A stretch of 17,341 bases of DNA from an uncultured Bacteroides sp. (GCA_900542985.1 UQPQ01000053.1:1-17341); one strand, 5' to 3'; positions 8,090 through 16,037 are shown, numbered from the stretch's first letter. Notes: generated by a model from the letters alone, not told the origin. Translations and numbers: made by a program.

Positions 8090-9199
8090 TTATTTTACTT
8101 GCGTTCCTTCACGAATCATTCCGGCTCCATCGGCCACAATCTCATCTCCGGCTTTCAGCCCATCCAGTACAATATATTCTTTTCCGTCATTGACCGGAGC
8201 CACCTTTATCAGAGTAGATACAGCTTTTCCATCCACTACCCTATAGGCCAGGATTTTATCTTGCAGCTGTACGGTAGCTCCCTGCGGAATAACAATACAT
8301 TTTTCATATACACTCGGAATCAGTACGTTGCCCGATGCTCCACTGTGCAGCAAGCGAGAAGCATTCGGAAATACAGCACGTACCCCTACTGTACCCGTTT
8401 CCTTGTCAATCACTCCACTGATAGATTCTATCTTTCCTTTTTCTTCGTATACAGAACCATCGTTCAACTGAAGCTGAATAGCCGGCATATTTTCTACCGC
8501 TTTATCAATTGTACCATATTGACGCGCCAAGGCCAGCAACTGATTTTCAGTCATTGAAAAATAGACATACATGGTGGCATTGTCTGAAACAGTAGTCAGC
8601 GGCTGCGACATATTAGAACCGACCAATGCACCTACCCGGTAAGGCAACATACCAACTACTCCATTACTGGGACTTTTAACTTCGGTATAAGAAAGGTCAT
8701 TCCGCGCATTCACCTCCTGCGCCTTCGCCTGTGCCAGTTGCGCTTTGGCAGTCAGATACGCATTTTCAGTTGTCTGTAAGTTGAAACTGGAAACCACCTT
8801 CTTGGCATACAGTTCCTGTGTACTTTTATAAGTAAGTTCAGCGGTAGCCAGACTGGCTTTCGCCACTTCCACATTGGCAACTGCCGTTTCCAAAGCTGCC
8901 TTATAAGGAACCTGATCAATTACAAACAAGATCTCTCCTCGCCGCACAACATCCCCTTCCGATACATTTAATTTTTCAATATATCCTGACACTTGCGGGT
9001 AAATATCAATATCCTGCATACCTTCTATGGAAGCAGAATAAGAAGTCATGATTTCCTTATCGGTATCCGCCGTAAGTGTTACAAGATTATAGCCTTTCTG
9101 AGTATTTTCTTTGTTTTCTGTCTTACAGGAGGTTATCCCCGTCGCACAGCCAACCAGTAACATCAGCCATACGTTTAATTTTCCAATCTTTTTCGTCAT
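8090..9199 (-). CDS. RND efflux periplasmic adaptor (membrane-fusion) lipoprotein, AcrA/MexA type
   Basis: A 369-residue adaptor that links the inner-membrane pump to the outer-membrane channel in the periplasm. The N-terminus is a lipoprotein signal ending in GITSC (Cys25). The body shows the family order: first beta-barrel and lipoyl half (DIYPQVSGYIEKLNVSEGDV, then RGEILFVID), a helical hairpin (about 105-170, rich in Ala, Lys and Gln), the second lipoyl half (SPSNGVVGMLPYRVGALVG) and C-terminal barrel segments (GTVGVRAVFPNAS, VLIPSVY, IPQGATVQLQD). An in-frame ATG at 9268 would add 23 residues, but a -7 box (9230-9223) lies within that extension and would remove it from the mRNA. The ATG at 9199, which also places the signal peptide properly, is therefore chosen. 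First gene of the efflux operon. Confidence 0.95.
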   Translation of the reverse strand: MTKKIGKLNVWLMLLVGCATGITSCKTENKENTQKGYNLVTLTADTDKEIMTSYSASIEGMQDIDIYPQVSGYIEKLNVSEGDVVRRGEILFVIDQVPYKAALETAVANVEVAKASLATAELTYKSTQELYAKKVVSSFNLQTTENAYLTAKAQLAQAKAQEVNARNDLSYTEVKSPSNGVVGMLPYRVGALVGSNMSQPLTTVSDNATMYVYFSMTENQLLALARQYGTIDKAVENMPAIQLQLNDGSVYEEKGKIESISGVIDKETGTVGVRAVFPNASRLLHSGASGNVLIPSVYEKCIVIPQGATVQLQDKILAYRVVDGKAVSTLIKVAPVNDGKEYIVLDGLKAGDEIVADGAGMIREGTQVK

Positions 9200-9222
9200 A
9201 TTTGTTTCTTTTTTTGTTCGCG

Positions 9223-9230
9223 CAAAAGTA
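9223..9230 (-). promoter_or_regulatory. -7 promoter box of the efflux operon
   Basis: On the minus strand this reads TACTTTTG, an exact TAnnTTTG match, 23 bases upstream of the adaptor ATG. A possible TTTG (9259-9256) lies 25 bases further upstream, longer than the usual spacing of about 19, so the -33 element is uncertain. The region 9200-9390 between the efflux operon and the araC-type gene should hold both promoters. No obvious long palindrome was seen in it. Confidence 0.55.
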
Positions 9231-9390
9231 GCAAGCAAGAAAAAAAGGGAAGCAACAAATTTTCGCACAGGAATGTTCTATTTTCTCCATCCGCCTATTT
9301 ATTCTATAAAATATGGAAAATAAGACATACTTGAGAGAAAATAAAACATAGCATCTTGACCAAAAATCTTCATCTTTGCAAAAAAGAATT

Positions 9391-10299
9391 ATGGAAGAGA
9401 TTATTAAACATATTCACATGGAAATGCTTCAGGCACATTGCGATGATCAAAGCTACATTGACGACTACATGTTTCTGACTGAACATCTGGAGAATGTGTT
9501 CCAGGAAAACAGGAATGTCAAACTGGAAGTTTTTCTGATGCTCTATTGTGAGGAAGGAGAAGTAAACTTAGAACTGAACAATGTAGCCCGACACCTACAG
9601 GCCAACGACCTGCTGATCAGTCTGCCCAATACGATTATAGGTCAGGTAATGGCCAGTCCCAATCATAAAGTAAAAATATTCTGTTTCTCCAACCGCTTTA
9701 TCCAGCGGCTGACACAGACTCAGAAGTACAGCTGGAAGTCGATATGTTACATACAGGAAAATCCCATTAAGCATTTTGGAGAAAACCGGAACAAAACATT
9801 TCACCAATATCTGAAACTGATAGAAGACAAGATACAGACTCCACCCGACACCTACCAGAAAGAAATCCTGCTACACATTGCTTCAGCTTTTTATGGCGAG
9901 ATGGTGGCCGAAACTACACGCAAATCTATTGAAAAGGAAAAACAGGGGCACCACACTCCTGTCAAACATCCCGACTTCATCTTTAAACAGTTCATGGAAG
10001 CACTGACAGCCGATAACGGAAAACACCGCACACTGACTTATTATGCCGAATTATTTTGTTACTCACCGAAGTATCTTTCACGTATCGTCAAACAAGTCAG
10101 TGGGAAAAATGCATTGACACTCATCCATGAAAATGCCATTGAGCATATCATTCCGGAGCTGAAACATTCCGACAAAAGTATTAAAGAGATTTCTGCTGAC
10201 TTTGAATTTCCTAATGTTTCCTTTTTTGCACAATACGTAAAAAAGCATTTAGGTATGAGTCCAACAGAATATCGCAACAGCAATCAAGATGACAAATAA
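9391..10299 (+). CDS. AraC-family transcriptional regulator
   Basis: A 302-residue regulator. The C-terminal third (about 198-300) is an AraC/XylS DNA-binding domain with two helix-turn-helix units: first TLTYYAELFCYSPKYLSRIVKQVSG, then SIKEISADFEFPNVSFFAQYVKKHLGMSPTEYR, ending in the conserved GMSPTEYR signature. The N-terminal part (about 30-150) looks like a cupin-type sensor barrel (VFLMLYCEEGEVNLELN, then NDLLISLPNTIIG). The effector is unknown. The reading frame opens upstream at a TTG (9376), but the ATG at 9391 is the better start; Met10 (9418) is a further option because a -7-like CATCTTTG lies only just upstream at 9371-9378. The gene diverges from the efflux operon and ends 24 bases before the sulfatase, so it could control either; co-transcription with the sulfatase is likely. 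Confidence 0.9.
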   Translation: MEEIIKHIHMEMLQAHCDDQSYIDDYMFLTEHLENVFQENRNVKLEVFLMLYCEEGEVNLELNNVARHLQANDLLISLPNTIIGQVMASPNHKVKIFCFSNRFIQRLTQTQKYSWKSICYIQENPIKHFGENRNKTFHQYLKLIEDKIQTPPDTYQKEILLHIASAFYGEMVAETTRKSIEKEKQGHHTPVKHPDFIFKQFMEALTADNGKHRTLTYYAELFCYSPKYLSRIVKQVSGKNALTLIHENAIEHIIPELKHSDKSIKEISADFEFPNVSFFAQYVKKHLGMSPTEYRNSNQDDK

Positions 10300-10323
10300 T
10301 ATAGACTAAAACTATTTTAAACT

Positions 10324-12033
10324 ATGAAACGATGCATCTTATACAGTCTAAGTGGACTGGTCACCTTATCAGCCTATTCACAACATACATCCAACGGAAA
10401 TGTTCCTCCCAACATACTACTCATAGTGGTAGACGACATGGGATTTTCAGACATACAACCCTTTGGGGGCGAAATACAAACCCCTCATATTAACCGACTG
10501 GCAGAACAAGGTATCCGGTTTACCCGGTTTCATACTTCCTCTTTAAGTGCTCCTACAAGAGCCATGCTCCTGACAGGCGTAGACAATCACCAAAACGGAC
10601 TAGGTATCATGCCCCCTCTTCATGCTGAAAACCAATACATGCAACCCGGATATGAAGGAGGTATCAACCACAGCGTGATGACACTGGCCGAGGTGCTGCA
10701 TGAAAATAATTATTACACCTGTATGGCCGGGAAATGGCATCTTGGGGCTCAAAAAGAGAATATTCCTTCCGAACGCGGATTTGATCAGAGCTTCACCATG
10801 CTAGGAGGAGGAGCCGGTCATTTTTGCAATTCATTTGCCTTGTCCGACAGCGAACAACCTGTCACTTTTTATCTGGATAATGGGAAAAGAGTAGACAAAC
10901 TTCCCGATGATTTCTATTCCACTCGCTACTATACTGATAAAATGATTGAATATCTGCGTAAGTGTCCTCAAAACAAACCATTCTTCAGCTATCTGGCCTT
11001 CACCGCTCCACACGACCCTTTACAGATTATCCCGGAATGGAAAAACCGGAACAAAGGCATGTACGATGGTGGATACGACAGCATCCGTGTCGCCAGACTG
11101 GAACGACAAAGACAGATGGGGCTTATCCCCGCACAGACTCCTGATACAGGACTCAGCAATCCTAATAAACAATGGAACTTCCTCAACGAAGAGCAGAAAA
11201 AAGAACAAAGCCGCAAAATGGAGATCTATGCTTCTATGATAGAGTATGTAGATTATAGCATCGGACGAGTGATTAAGGAACTGGAAGAAGAACACAAACT
11301 GAACAATACGCTGATTTTGTTTATGAGTGACAATGGCGCAAACCCCAAAGAACCGGAATCATATCCGGGGAATACCAAAGAAACCATTCAGGAAAGATAT
11401 GACAACCAGCTGGGAAATTATGGAAACTCCAACTCATTCATTTCGTTGGGAGAAGCCTGGGCCGAAGTATGTAATACGCCTTATAGTCTCTATAAAATGA
11501 CAACCCACGAGGGAGGAATATGCGTACCACTTATTATTTCCGGGAAGAATATGCCCCAAAAAGGAAGCATTGATCACAGTACTCTGCTGCATGTAACCGA
11601 CTTGTTCCCTACAATTCTGGAATATACTCATACCCAACGGCCATCTTCTTATCACAACATCCCTCTGGCTCCTCTTTACGGAAAATCATTTGTACAAAAA
11701 CTGACAGATACGGAGTCATCACCTTCACGTACATCCGGCGAGGCACTTTGTTTTGAAATGAAAGAAGATAAAGCCGTTATACAAGGTAAATGGAAAGCAG
11801 TACAACTCGCCCCTCCTCATGGAGATGGAACTACATGGAAATTGTACAATCTCGAAACAGATATTGCCGAACAAAATGACTTGTCTGCAATTTATCCAGC
11901 GAAACTAAAAGCACTTATCGAACTTTGGAAAGATTATGCAAAGTCTGTCGGATATATCCAGTCAGATCATTCCAGTATGATAAAAGAAATAGGAGCTGCT
12001 CAATTTTATAAATATGAAGCTAAATCAAAATAA
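10324..12033 (+). CDS. Secreted S1-family sulfatase (arylsulfatase-like), serine type
   Basis: A 569-residue sulfatase predicted to remove sulfate esters outside the cytoplasm. A signal peptide (about residues 1-19, AYS-Q) precedes the alkaline-phosphatase-fold domain. The metal and active-site set is visible: Asp37-Asp38 (VVDDMGFSD), the signature SAPTR at 75-79, Lys137 and His139 (AGKWHLG), His230 (APHDP), Asp336-Asn337 (MSDNGA), and Lys391 with His395 (KMTTHEGG). The residue converted to formylglycine is Ser75, not Cys, so maturation would need a radical-SAM anaerobic sulfatase-maturating enzyme, which is not in this window. The C-terminal subdomain (KWKAVQLAPPHGDGTTWKLY, then a LYNLETD.AEQNDLS segment) matches arylsulfatases. 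No SusC/SusD pair or glycoside hydrolase is adjacent, so the substrate cannot be named; host or dietary sulfated glycans are plausible. It is the second gene after the AraC regulator. Confidence 0.93.
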   Translation: MKRCILYSLSGLVTLSAYSQHTSNGNVPPNILLIVVDDMGFSDIQPFGGEIQTPHINRLAEQGIRFTRFHTSSLSAPTRAMLLTGVDNHQNGLGIMPPLHAENQYMQPGYEGGINHSVMTLAEVLHENNYYTCMAGKWHLGAQKENIPSERGFDQSFTMLGGGAGHFCNSFALSDSEQPVTFYLDNGKRVDKLPDDFYSTRYYTDKMIEYLRKCPQNKPFFSYLAFTAPHDPLQIIPEWKNRNKGMYDGGYDSIRVARLERQRQMGLIPAQTPDTGLSNPNKQWNFLNEEQKKEQSRKMEIYASMIEYVDYSIGRVIKELEEEHKLNNTLILFMSDNGANPKEPESYPGNTKETIQERYDNQLGNYGNSNSFISLGEAWAEVCNTPYSLYKMTTHEGGICVPLIISGKNMPQKGSIDHSTLLHVTDLFPTILEYTHTQRPSSYHNIPLAPLYGKSFVQKLTDTESSPSRTSGEALCFEMKEDKAVIQGKWKAVQLAPPHGDGTTWKLYNLETDIAEQNDLSAIYPAKLKALIELWKDYAKSVGYIQSDHSSMIKEIGAAQFYKYEAKSK

Positions 12034-12047
12034 TGTAACAGAAATAA

Positions 12048-12157
12048 AACGATGTAGATAAACGTCGCAGGATTCAATCGACATCGTTGATTGTAAAATC
12101 GTCGCTGTTGACTATACATTCAACAGCGACGATTGCGTAGCCGACGTCGTCGTTTTT
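12048..12157. repeat. Cluster of nested CGTCG/CGACG inverted repeats in a convergent intergenic region
   Basis: This noncoding stretch lies between the stop codons of two convergent genes. It contains AACGATGT (12048-12055) pairing with ACATCGTT (12081-12088), ACGTCG (12062-12067) pairing with CGACGT (12142-12147), a 14-bp perfect hairpin at 12098-12133, and CGACGA (12127-12132) pairing with TCGTCG (12147-12152) followed by five Ts. Several pairings are mutually exclusive. It is more GC-rich than the surrounding spacers. The likeliest role is transcription termination in both directions, but the density of related half-sites also suggests a palindromic extragenic repeat. Confidence 0.6.
12098..12133 (-). 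terminator. Strong stem-loop, probable terminator of the pepD-nuclease-EamA operon
   Basis: ATCGTCGCTGTTGA (12098-12111) and TCAACAGCGACGAT (12120-12133) form a perfect 14-bp stem with an 8-base loop. Read on the minus strand, the stem runs into TTTTAC, a short U-tract suited to ending the operon whose last stop is at 12207. For the plus-strand sulfatase message, the overlapping CGACGA/TCGTCG-T5 stem (12127-12157) is the better terminator. Confidence 0.6.
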
Positions 12158-12172
12158 AATCAGCTAATAGAA

Positions 12173-12192
12173 TCATAAATTTGTATTTATGA
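12173..12192. repeat. Small AT-rich hairpin
   Basis: TCATAAAT (12173-12180) and ATTTATGA (12185-12192) are perfect 8-bp arms around TTGT, 14 bases beyond the stop codon of the EamA transporter. It is weak thermodynamically and may help end or stabilise the minus-strand transcript. Confidence 0.4.
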
Positions 12193-12206
12193 CAATGTGT
12201 GAATAA

Positions 12207-13136
12207 TCAACTTTTTGCTTTCTGTGACAAATCACTACGGGAGCGACTGATAGTTACCATATATACTCCGCCAAATATCAGTCCTACAGAAAGCACTTTT
12301 ACCCAGTTGAATGAATCCATACCCCAACATACAGCCACAATACTTGCAATGATCGGTTGCACATAATTATACATACCGGCCACCGTAGGACGCAGGTTCT
12401 TCTGCCCTACTACTACAAAAATATAGCTGAAGAAAGTGCTTCCTACTACAATAAAAGTCAATGAAGCAATTTCAGTACAAGTCAGCATATCCCAAGATGC
12501 ATTCAGCAAATCATGATACGAAAACGGTAAGGCGCAGATAAAAGCATAAGTAAACATCCATTTCATAATAGTAAACAAAGAATATTTACCTACAAAGTCT
12601 TTAAAAAGCACGATATAAAGTGCATAGCTGCATTGCGCCAACAATACCAGCAAATCGCCCCAGATATAATGTTCTCCAGTCTTTTGAGCCGTATCGGTAT
12701 GCTGGCTTCCCATAATAAGCAATAAAGCTCCTGTAGCTCCCAATGCAATACCCAATACTTTCTTTCCAGTAATAGGCTCTTTCAGATAAATAGCAGCCAG
12801 CACCATTGCTATAAGCGGCATACTGGTGGTAATAATCGAAGCATCGGCTGGAGAAGTCAGTCCCACTCCAAAAATAAAGCAGCCCTGATTAAACACAATT
12901 GCCAACAAAGAAGCCACAAACAATTTTGCAAGATCCTTATGCCCTACATGCTCAGGCTTTCTGAAAAACGAAGCTATCCAAAACAAGATCATTGCACCAA
13001 AAATGCGCAAATCTGTCACAACAAGAGGAGTTACCGCCCCTCCTAACATAACAAGTTTTGCCAAAGGAGACATTAACCCCCACATGGCATTCGCACAGAA
13101 CATGGCTCCATGTCCTTTCCACTTTTGCCATTCCAT
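12207..13136 (-). CDS. EamA/DMT-superfamily transporter (RhaT-like 10-TM permease)
   Basis: A 309-residue hydrophobic protein with about ten membrane segments in two EamA repeats (about 8-145 and 157-300). Hallmarks include CANAMWGLMSPLAKLV in TM1, ITTSMPLIAMVLAAIYLKEP at the end of the first repeat (Glu120-Pro121, the usual EamA boundary) and NYVQPIIASIVAVCWGMDSF in the second repeat at the equivalent position. Drug/metabolite transporters of this type export amino acids, nucleobases or other small metabolites, and the substrate cannot be inferred. It lies 23 bases downstream of the endonuclease/phosphatase gene on the same strand, so it is probably the last gene of the pepD operon. The C-terminal tail SRSRSDLSQKAKS is cytoplasmic by the positive-inside rule. 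Confidence 0.92.
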   Translation of the reverse strand: MEWQKWKGHGAMFCANAMWGLMSPLAKLVMLGGAVTPLVVTDLRIFGAMILFWIASFFRKPEHVGHKDLAKLFVASLLAIVFNQGCFIFGVGLTSPADASIITTSMPLIAMVLAAIYLKEPITGKKVLGIALGATGALLLIMGSQHTDTAQKTGEHYIWGDLLVLLAQCSYALYIVLFKDFVGKYSLFTIMKWMFTYAFICALPFSYHDLLNASWDMLTCTEIASLTFIVVGSTFFSYIFVVVGQKNLRPTVAGMYNYVQPIIASIVAVCWGMDSFNWVKVLSVGLIFGGVYMVTISRSRSDLSQKAKS

Positions 13137-13159
13137 ATCTTTCTACCTTTACTAATACT

Positions 13160-14176
13160 TTAATCTTTTATATATAAATCGACTGCGATGGGTAAATGGT
13201 CACTATATCCGCCATGATACCTTTTCCCCCAATAAGTTCGATAAGGAGTATCACCTCCATAGCGTTCATCTTCCTCCAACAGGAAAGGGAAAGTTAAAAT
13301 CCGTGCTTCCTTGTAGTTTGTCCGAATCCGGGATTTTTTATTCAGCATCATGCCGTTCACTATCATATGGTCTAAAATCCCCCATTCTCCACGATAACGA
13401 TAAGTTCCCCCTTCTTTTCCATCCATCAAATTATACAAAGTCGTTTTCTGTATTTTTCTACCAGGTTTTACAGCTCCCAGCACTTCGGCAATAGAACGGT
13501 TGGAAGGATAATCATTAAAGTCGCCCATAATAATAACATGTGGGGTCTTTCGGACTCTCATCACAGAATCGGCTGCCTGACGAAGATGGCGTGCCGTAAA
13601 CAGACGATAAGGTTCACTCTTGACTTCCCCACCCGAACGGGACGGCATATGGCAGACAAAAACATCCAACGTATCTCCGCTCACTACCCTTCCTGTGACA
13701 TGAAGAATATCGCGAGTAGGACGACGGTTTATCTCTTTATAAGGTATACCTATATATAGTGATCCGATAAGACGAAAAGTAGCCGGCTGATACAGCAAAG
13801 CCACATCTACCCCTCGCTCATCGGGCGAATTAGTCATCACATAACGATAACCGGCATCGCGCAAGGGCGAATATCGGGTCAACCCATCCAAACAATATTC
13901 ATTTTCTACTTCACACAAACCTACCAAATCGGGAACCTGCTCATGACTGGCAGCAAGAATTACTTTTGCTATCTTCTTCAGCTTATCCTGATAACGATTG
14001 TAACTCCAGCCTTTAGGACTTTCCGGCAGAAATTCTTTATCATTTTTCAGCGAATCATGCCGACAGTCGAACAAATTCTCTACATTATATTCCATCACAC
14101 GGAACTGTTGTTGTGCCTGTACCGACAGACAGGTACAGCACACAACAAAAACTCCTAATATTGTTTTCAGTTTCAT
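13160..14176 (-). CDS. Secreted endonuclease/exonuclease/phosphatase-family protein
   Basis: A 338-residue protein with a clear signal peptide (about 1-21, VQA-Q), so it acts in the periplasm or outside the cell. The fold is that of DNase I-like metal-dependent phosphoesterases: Asn31 (MEYNVENLFD), Glu89 (LCEVEN), His176 (VCHMPSR), Asp219 and Asn221 (MGDFNDYP), and the C-terminal Asp326-His327 (YSDHLPIAV), which together make the catalytic and Mg-binding set. The substrate could be DNA, RNA or a phosphodiester such as a sphingolipid; the family does not decide it. Its ATG overlaps the pepD stop codon (ATGA), indicating translational coupling. Linking a secreted nuclease with a dipeptidase may reflect nutrient scavenging. 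Confidence 0.92.
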   Translation of the reverse strand: MKLKTILGVFVVCCTCLSVQAQQQFRVMEYNVENLFDCRHDSLKNDKEFLPESPKGWSYNRYQDKLKKIAKVILAASHEQVPDLVGLCEVENEYCLDGLTRYSPLRDAGYRYVMTNSPDERGVDVALLYQPATFRLIGSLYIGIPYKEINRRPTRDILHVTGRVVSGDTLDVFVCHMPSRSGGEVKSEPYRLFTARHLRQAADSVMRVRKTPHVIIMGDFNDYPSNRSIAEVLGAVKPGRKIQKTTLYNLMDGKEGGTYRYRGEWGILDHMIVNGMMLNKKSRIRTNYKEARILTFPFLLEEDERYGGDTPYRTYWGKRYHGGYSDHLPIAVDLYIKD

Positions 14177-15630
14177 GCTTTTGCAGGTATATGAGCCAAT
14201 ACATCCAACAAATGACGCCAGAACTTGTCGACAGTAGGAATCAGCATACGTTCATCAGGAGAGTGTACGCCACGTAATGTCGGACCAAATGAAACCATAT
14301 CCAAAGAAGGATATTTCTCCAGGAATAGTCCACATTCCAATCCTGCATGAATTGCTTTCACCTTAGGTTCTGTGCCAAACAGACGTAAATAGCTTTCTTT
14401 GGCAATATGCAATATTTCAGAAGATGGATTAGGCTTCCAGCCCGGATAGCCATCGCCGGTAGTAACTGTAGCTCCACCCAGTTCGAATGCAGAACGAACC
14501 ATCTGCGACATATCCTTACGAGAAGAAAGAATAGAACTGCGCTGACTTGTTACAACTACAATCATACCGTCACGCTGTTTTACCGATGCCAGATTCGATG
14601 AAGTTTCTACCAGTCCTTCGATATCCTGACTCATCGCATACACTCCGTTGTGTACAGCATAAATAGAATGCAGGAAACGCTTCATAGCCTGAGGCTCCAT
14701 CACTTCTGCATGAGCAGCTTCCGATTCCAAATCCATCATCAGATTAGGTTCTGTTACTGCAAATTCATTTTCCACTTCAGCCAGGAAGATGTTCAACGCC
14801 ACACGTACAGATTCCTTATCCTTCATAGGAACAGCGCACACAGCCGATGCTTCACGAGGAATAGCATTGTGCAGATTACCTCCGTCTATCTCGCTCAGAT
14901 ACAAATCATACTTCTGGCTCAACTGTACCAGATAACGGTTCAGTAGCTTATTCGCATTGGCACGGTTTTTATTGATATCGTCACCCGAATGTCCTCCGGT
15001 CAAACCCTTTACTACCACACAGAAGAAAAAGTAACCTTCCGGAGCAGCAATCATCGGACAAGGGAACTGTGCTGTTGTACCAGCACCTCCTGCACAACCA
15101 ATAAACAATTCACCTTCGTCTTCCGAATCCAGATTGACTAATATATCCCCTTCCATAAATCCTTCCTTCAAAGCAAAGGCTCCTGTCAGTCCGGTTTCTT
15201 CGTCTACAGTAAACAGACACTCTATTGGTCCGTGCTTGATATCATTGGCAGCCAGTACCGCCAACTGAGTAGCTACACCGATACCGTTATCTGCACCGAG
15301 TGTAGTACCTTTTGCCTTAAGCCACTCGCCATCTACATAGGTCTGTATCGGATCAGTATCAAAATTATGTTCTGTATCTTTATTCTTTTCACAAACCATA
15401 TCCATGTGCGACTGCAAAATAACAGTTTTCACATGTTCCATACCCTGTGTAGCAGATTTCTTTATTAAAATATTACCTGCTTCATCTTCTTTATATTCCA
15501 AACCATGCTTCTGTGCAAAACCAATCAGATAAGCTCTGATTTTTTCTTCCTTCTTAGAAGGACGAGGAACCTGACATATTTCCTCAAAATAATGAAACAC
15601 TGAAGCTGGTTGTAAATCTTTCTTTTCCAT
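14173..15630 (-). CDS. pepD: Aminoacyl-histidine dipeptidase (M20C, PepD, beta-alanyl-histidine dipeptidase)
   Basis: A 485-residue cytoplasmic di-zinc peptidase that cleaves dipeptides, classically Xaa-His such as carnosine. Length and layout match PepD. The metal and catalytic residues are His75 and catalytic Asp77 (QSHMDMVCEKN), bridging Asp114 (GADNGIGVA), Glu144-Glu145 (TVDEETGLTGAF), Asp168 (VNLDSEDEG) and His456 (RGVHSPDER). The lid/dimerisation domain (about 205-385) is inserted between the halves of the catalytic domain and begins with the conserved VKGLTGGHSGDDI. There is no signal peptide. It is the first gene of a three-gene operon, with its stop overlapping the start of the secreted nuclease. 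Its promoter lies in 15631-15782; a minus-strand TATTTTTG at 15776-15769 is a candidate -7 box, which would give a 5' leader of about 130 bases. Confidence 0.97.
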   Translation of the reverse strand: MEKKDLQPASVFHYFEEICQVPRPSKKEEKIRAYLIGFAQKHGLEYKEDEAGNILIKKSATQGMEHVKTVILQSHMDMVCEKNKDTEHNFDTDPIQTYVDGEWLKAKGTTLGADNGIGVATQLAVLAANDIKHGPIECLFTVDEETGLTGAFALKEGFMEGDILVNLDSEDEGELFIGCAGGAGTTAQFPCPMIAAPEGYFFFCVVVKGLTGGHSGDDINKNRANANKLLNRYLVQLSQKYDLYLSEIDGGNLHNAIPREASAVCAVPMKDKESVRVALNIFLAEVENEFAVTEPNLMMDLESEAAHAEVMEPQAMKRFLHSIYAVHNGVYAMSQDIEGLVETSSNLASVKQRDGMIVVVTSQRSSILSSRKDMSQMVRSAFELGGATVTTGDGYPGWKPNPSSEILHIAKESYLRLFGTEPKVKAIHAGLECGLFLEKYPSLDMVSFGPTLRGVHSPDERMLIPTVDKFWRHLLDVLAHIPAKA

Positions 15631-15755
15631 AAATCAAGTTTATTAAATTGTTTTTACCCTTTATTTTTTCTGCAAAAAGAAGTTAAATAGCTCACTTCAC
15701 ACATCGGTATGCACTTTTTTCAATCAAAAAGCAGATGGAATAGTGACAAAAACTA

Positions 15756-15763
15756 TATATTTG
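15756..15763 (+). promoter_or_regulatory. -7 promoter box of the small membrane protein / OmpH operon
   Basis: TATATTTG matches TAnnTTTG exactly and lies 19 bases upstream of the ATG at 15783. No clear TTTG is seen at the -33 spacing. It sits beside the minus-strand candidate -7 box for pepD (15776-15769), so the two promoters may overlap face to face. Confidence 0.55.
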
Positions 15764-15782
15764 CAGCACAAAAATAATAGAA

Positions 15783-16010
15783 ATGGTTAAGACTATTCTG
15801 ATAACAATGTTAATAGTTGCTATTTGTATTGCACTATTATCCGTAAAAATACTCTTTAAAAAGAATGGACGATTCCCCAATACGCATGTCAGCGGAAGCA
15901 AAGCGATGCGAAAAAGAGGAATAGGATGTGTGCAATCGCAGGATCGTGAAGCTCAAATTCCCAATCCACATGCAATAGCAGAACGTAGACATTCAGAGCA
16001 ACAAGACTAA
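15783..16010 (+). CDS. Small single-pass membrane protein, function unknown
   Basis: A 75-residue protein with one N-terminal membrane helix (about residues 4-22, ILITMLIVAICIALLSV), followed by a basic stretch (KILFKKNGR) and a polar tail containing GSKAMRKRGIGCVQSQD and NPHAIAERR. Positive residues after the helix predict a cytoplasmic tail of about 50 residues with a single Cys. I recall similar short proteins (helix, then FPNTHVSG, then GI.C..SQD) in other Bacteroidales, so it is probably a conserved gene, but I know of no function. It is not NqrM: that family has several cysteines. Its own -7 box lies just upstream, and the OmpH-like gene starts 27 bases after it ends, so the two are likely co-transcribed. 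Confidence 0.75.
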   Translation: MVKTILITMLIVAICIALLSVKILFKKNGRFPNTHVSGSKAMRKRGIGCVQSQDREAQIPNPHAIAERRHSEQQD

Positions 16011-16037
16011 TAATATTAACTTTTTAAGATATAAAAC

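Noticed and set aside
8090..9268. ATG at 9268 as start of the efflux adaptor
   Set aside because: The added segment lies across the predicted promoter (9223-9230) and would bury the lipoprotein signal behind 23 extra residues.
9376..9390. TTG at 9376 as start of the AraC-type regulator
   Set aside because: A normal ATG occurs 15 bases later and the TTG overlaps a -7-like box, so it is unlikely to be in the translated message.
10324..12033. Loss of catalytic Cys in the sulfatase as evidence of an inactive enzyme
   Set aside because: Serine at this position is a known active form in anaerobes, converted by radical-SAM maturases, and all other active-site motifs are present.
15783..16010. Small membrane protein as NqrM or a FeoB-associated Cys-rich protein
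   Set aside because: Those families have several cysteines in a characteristic spacing. This protein has one in the tail plus one within the membrane helix, and no nqr or feo gene is nearby.
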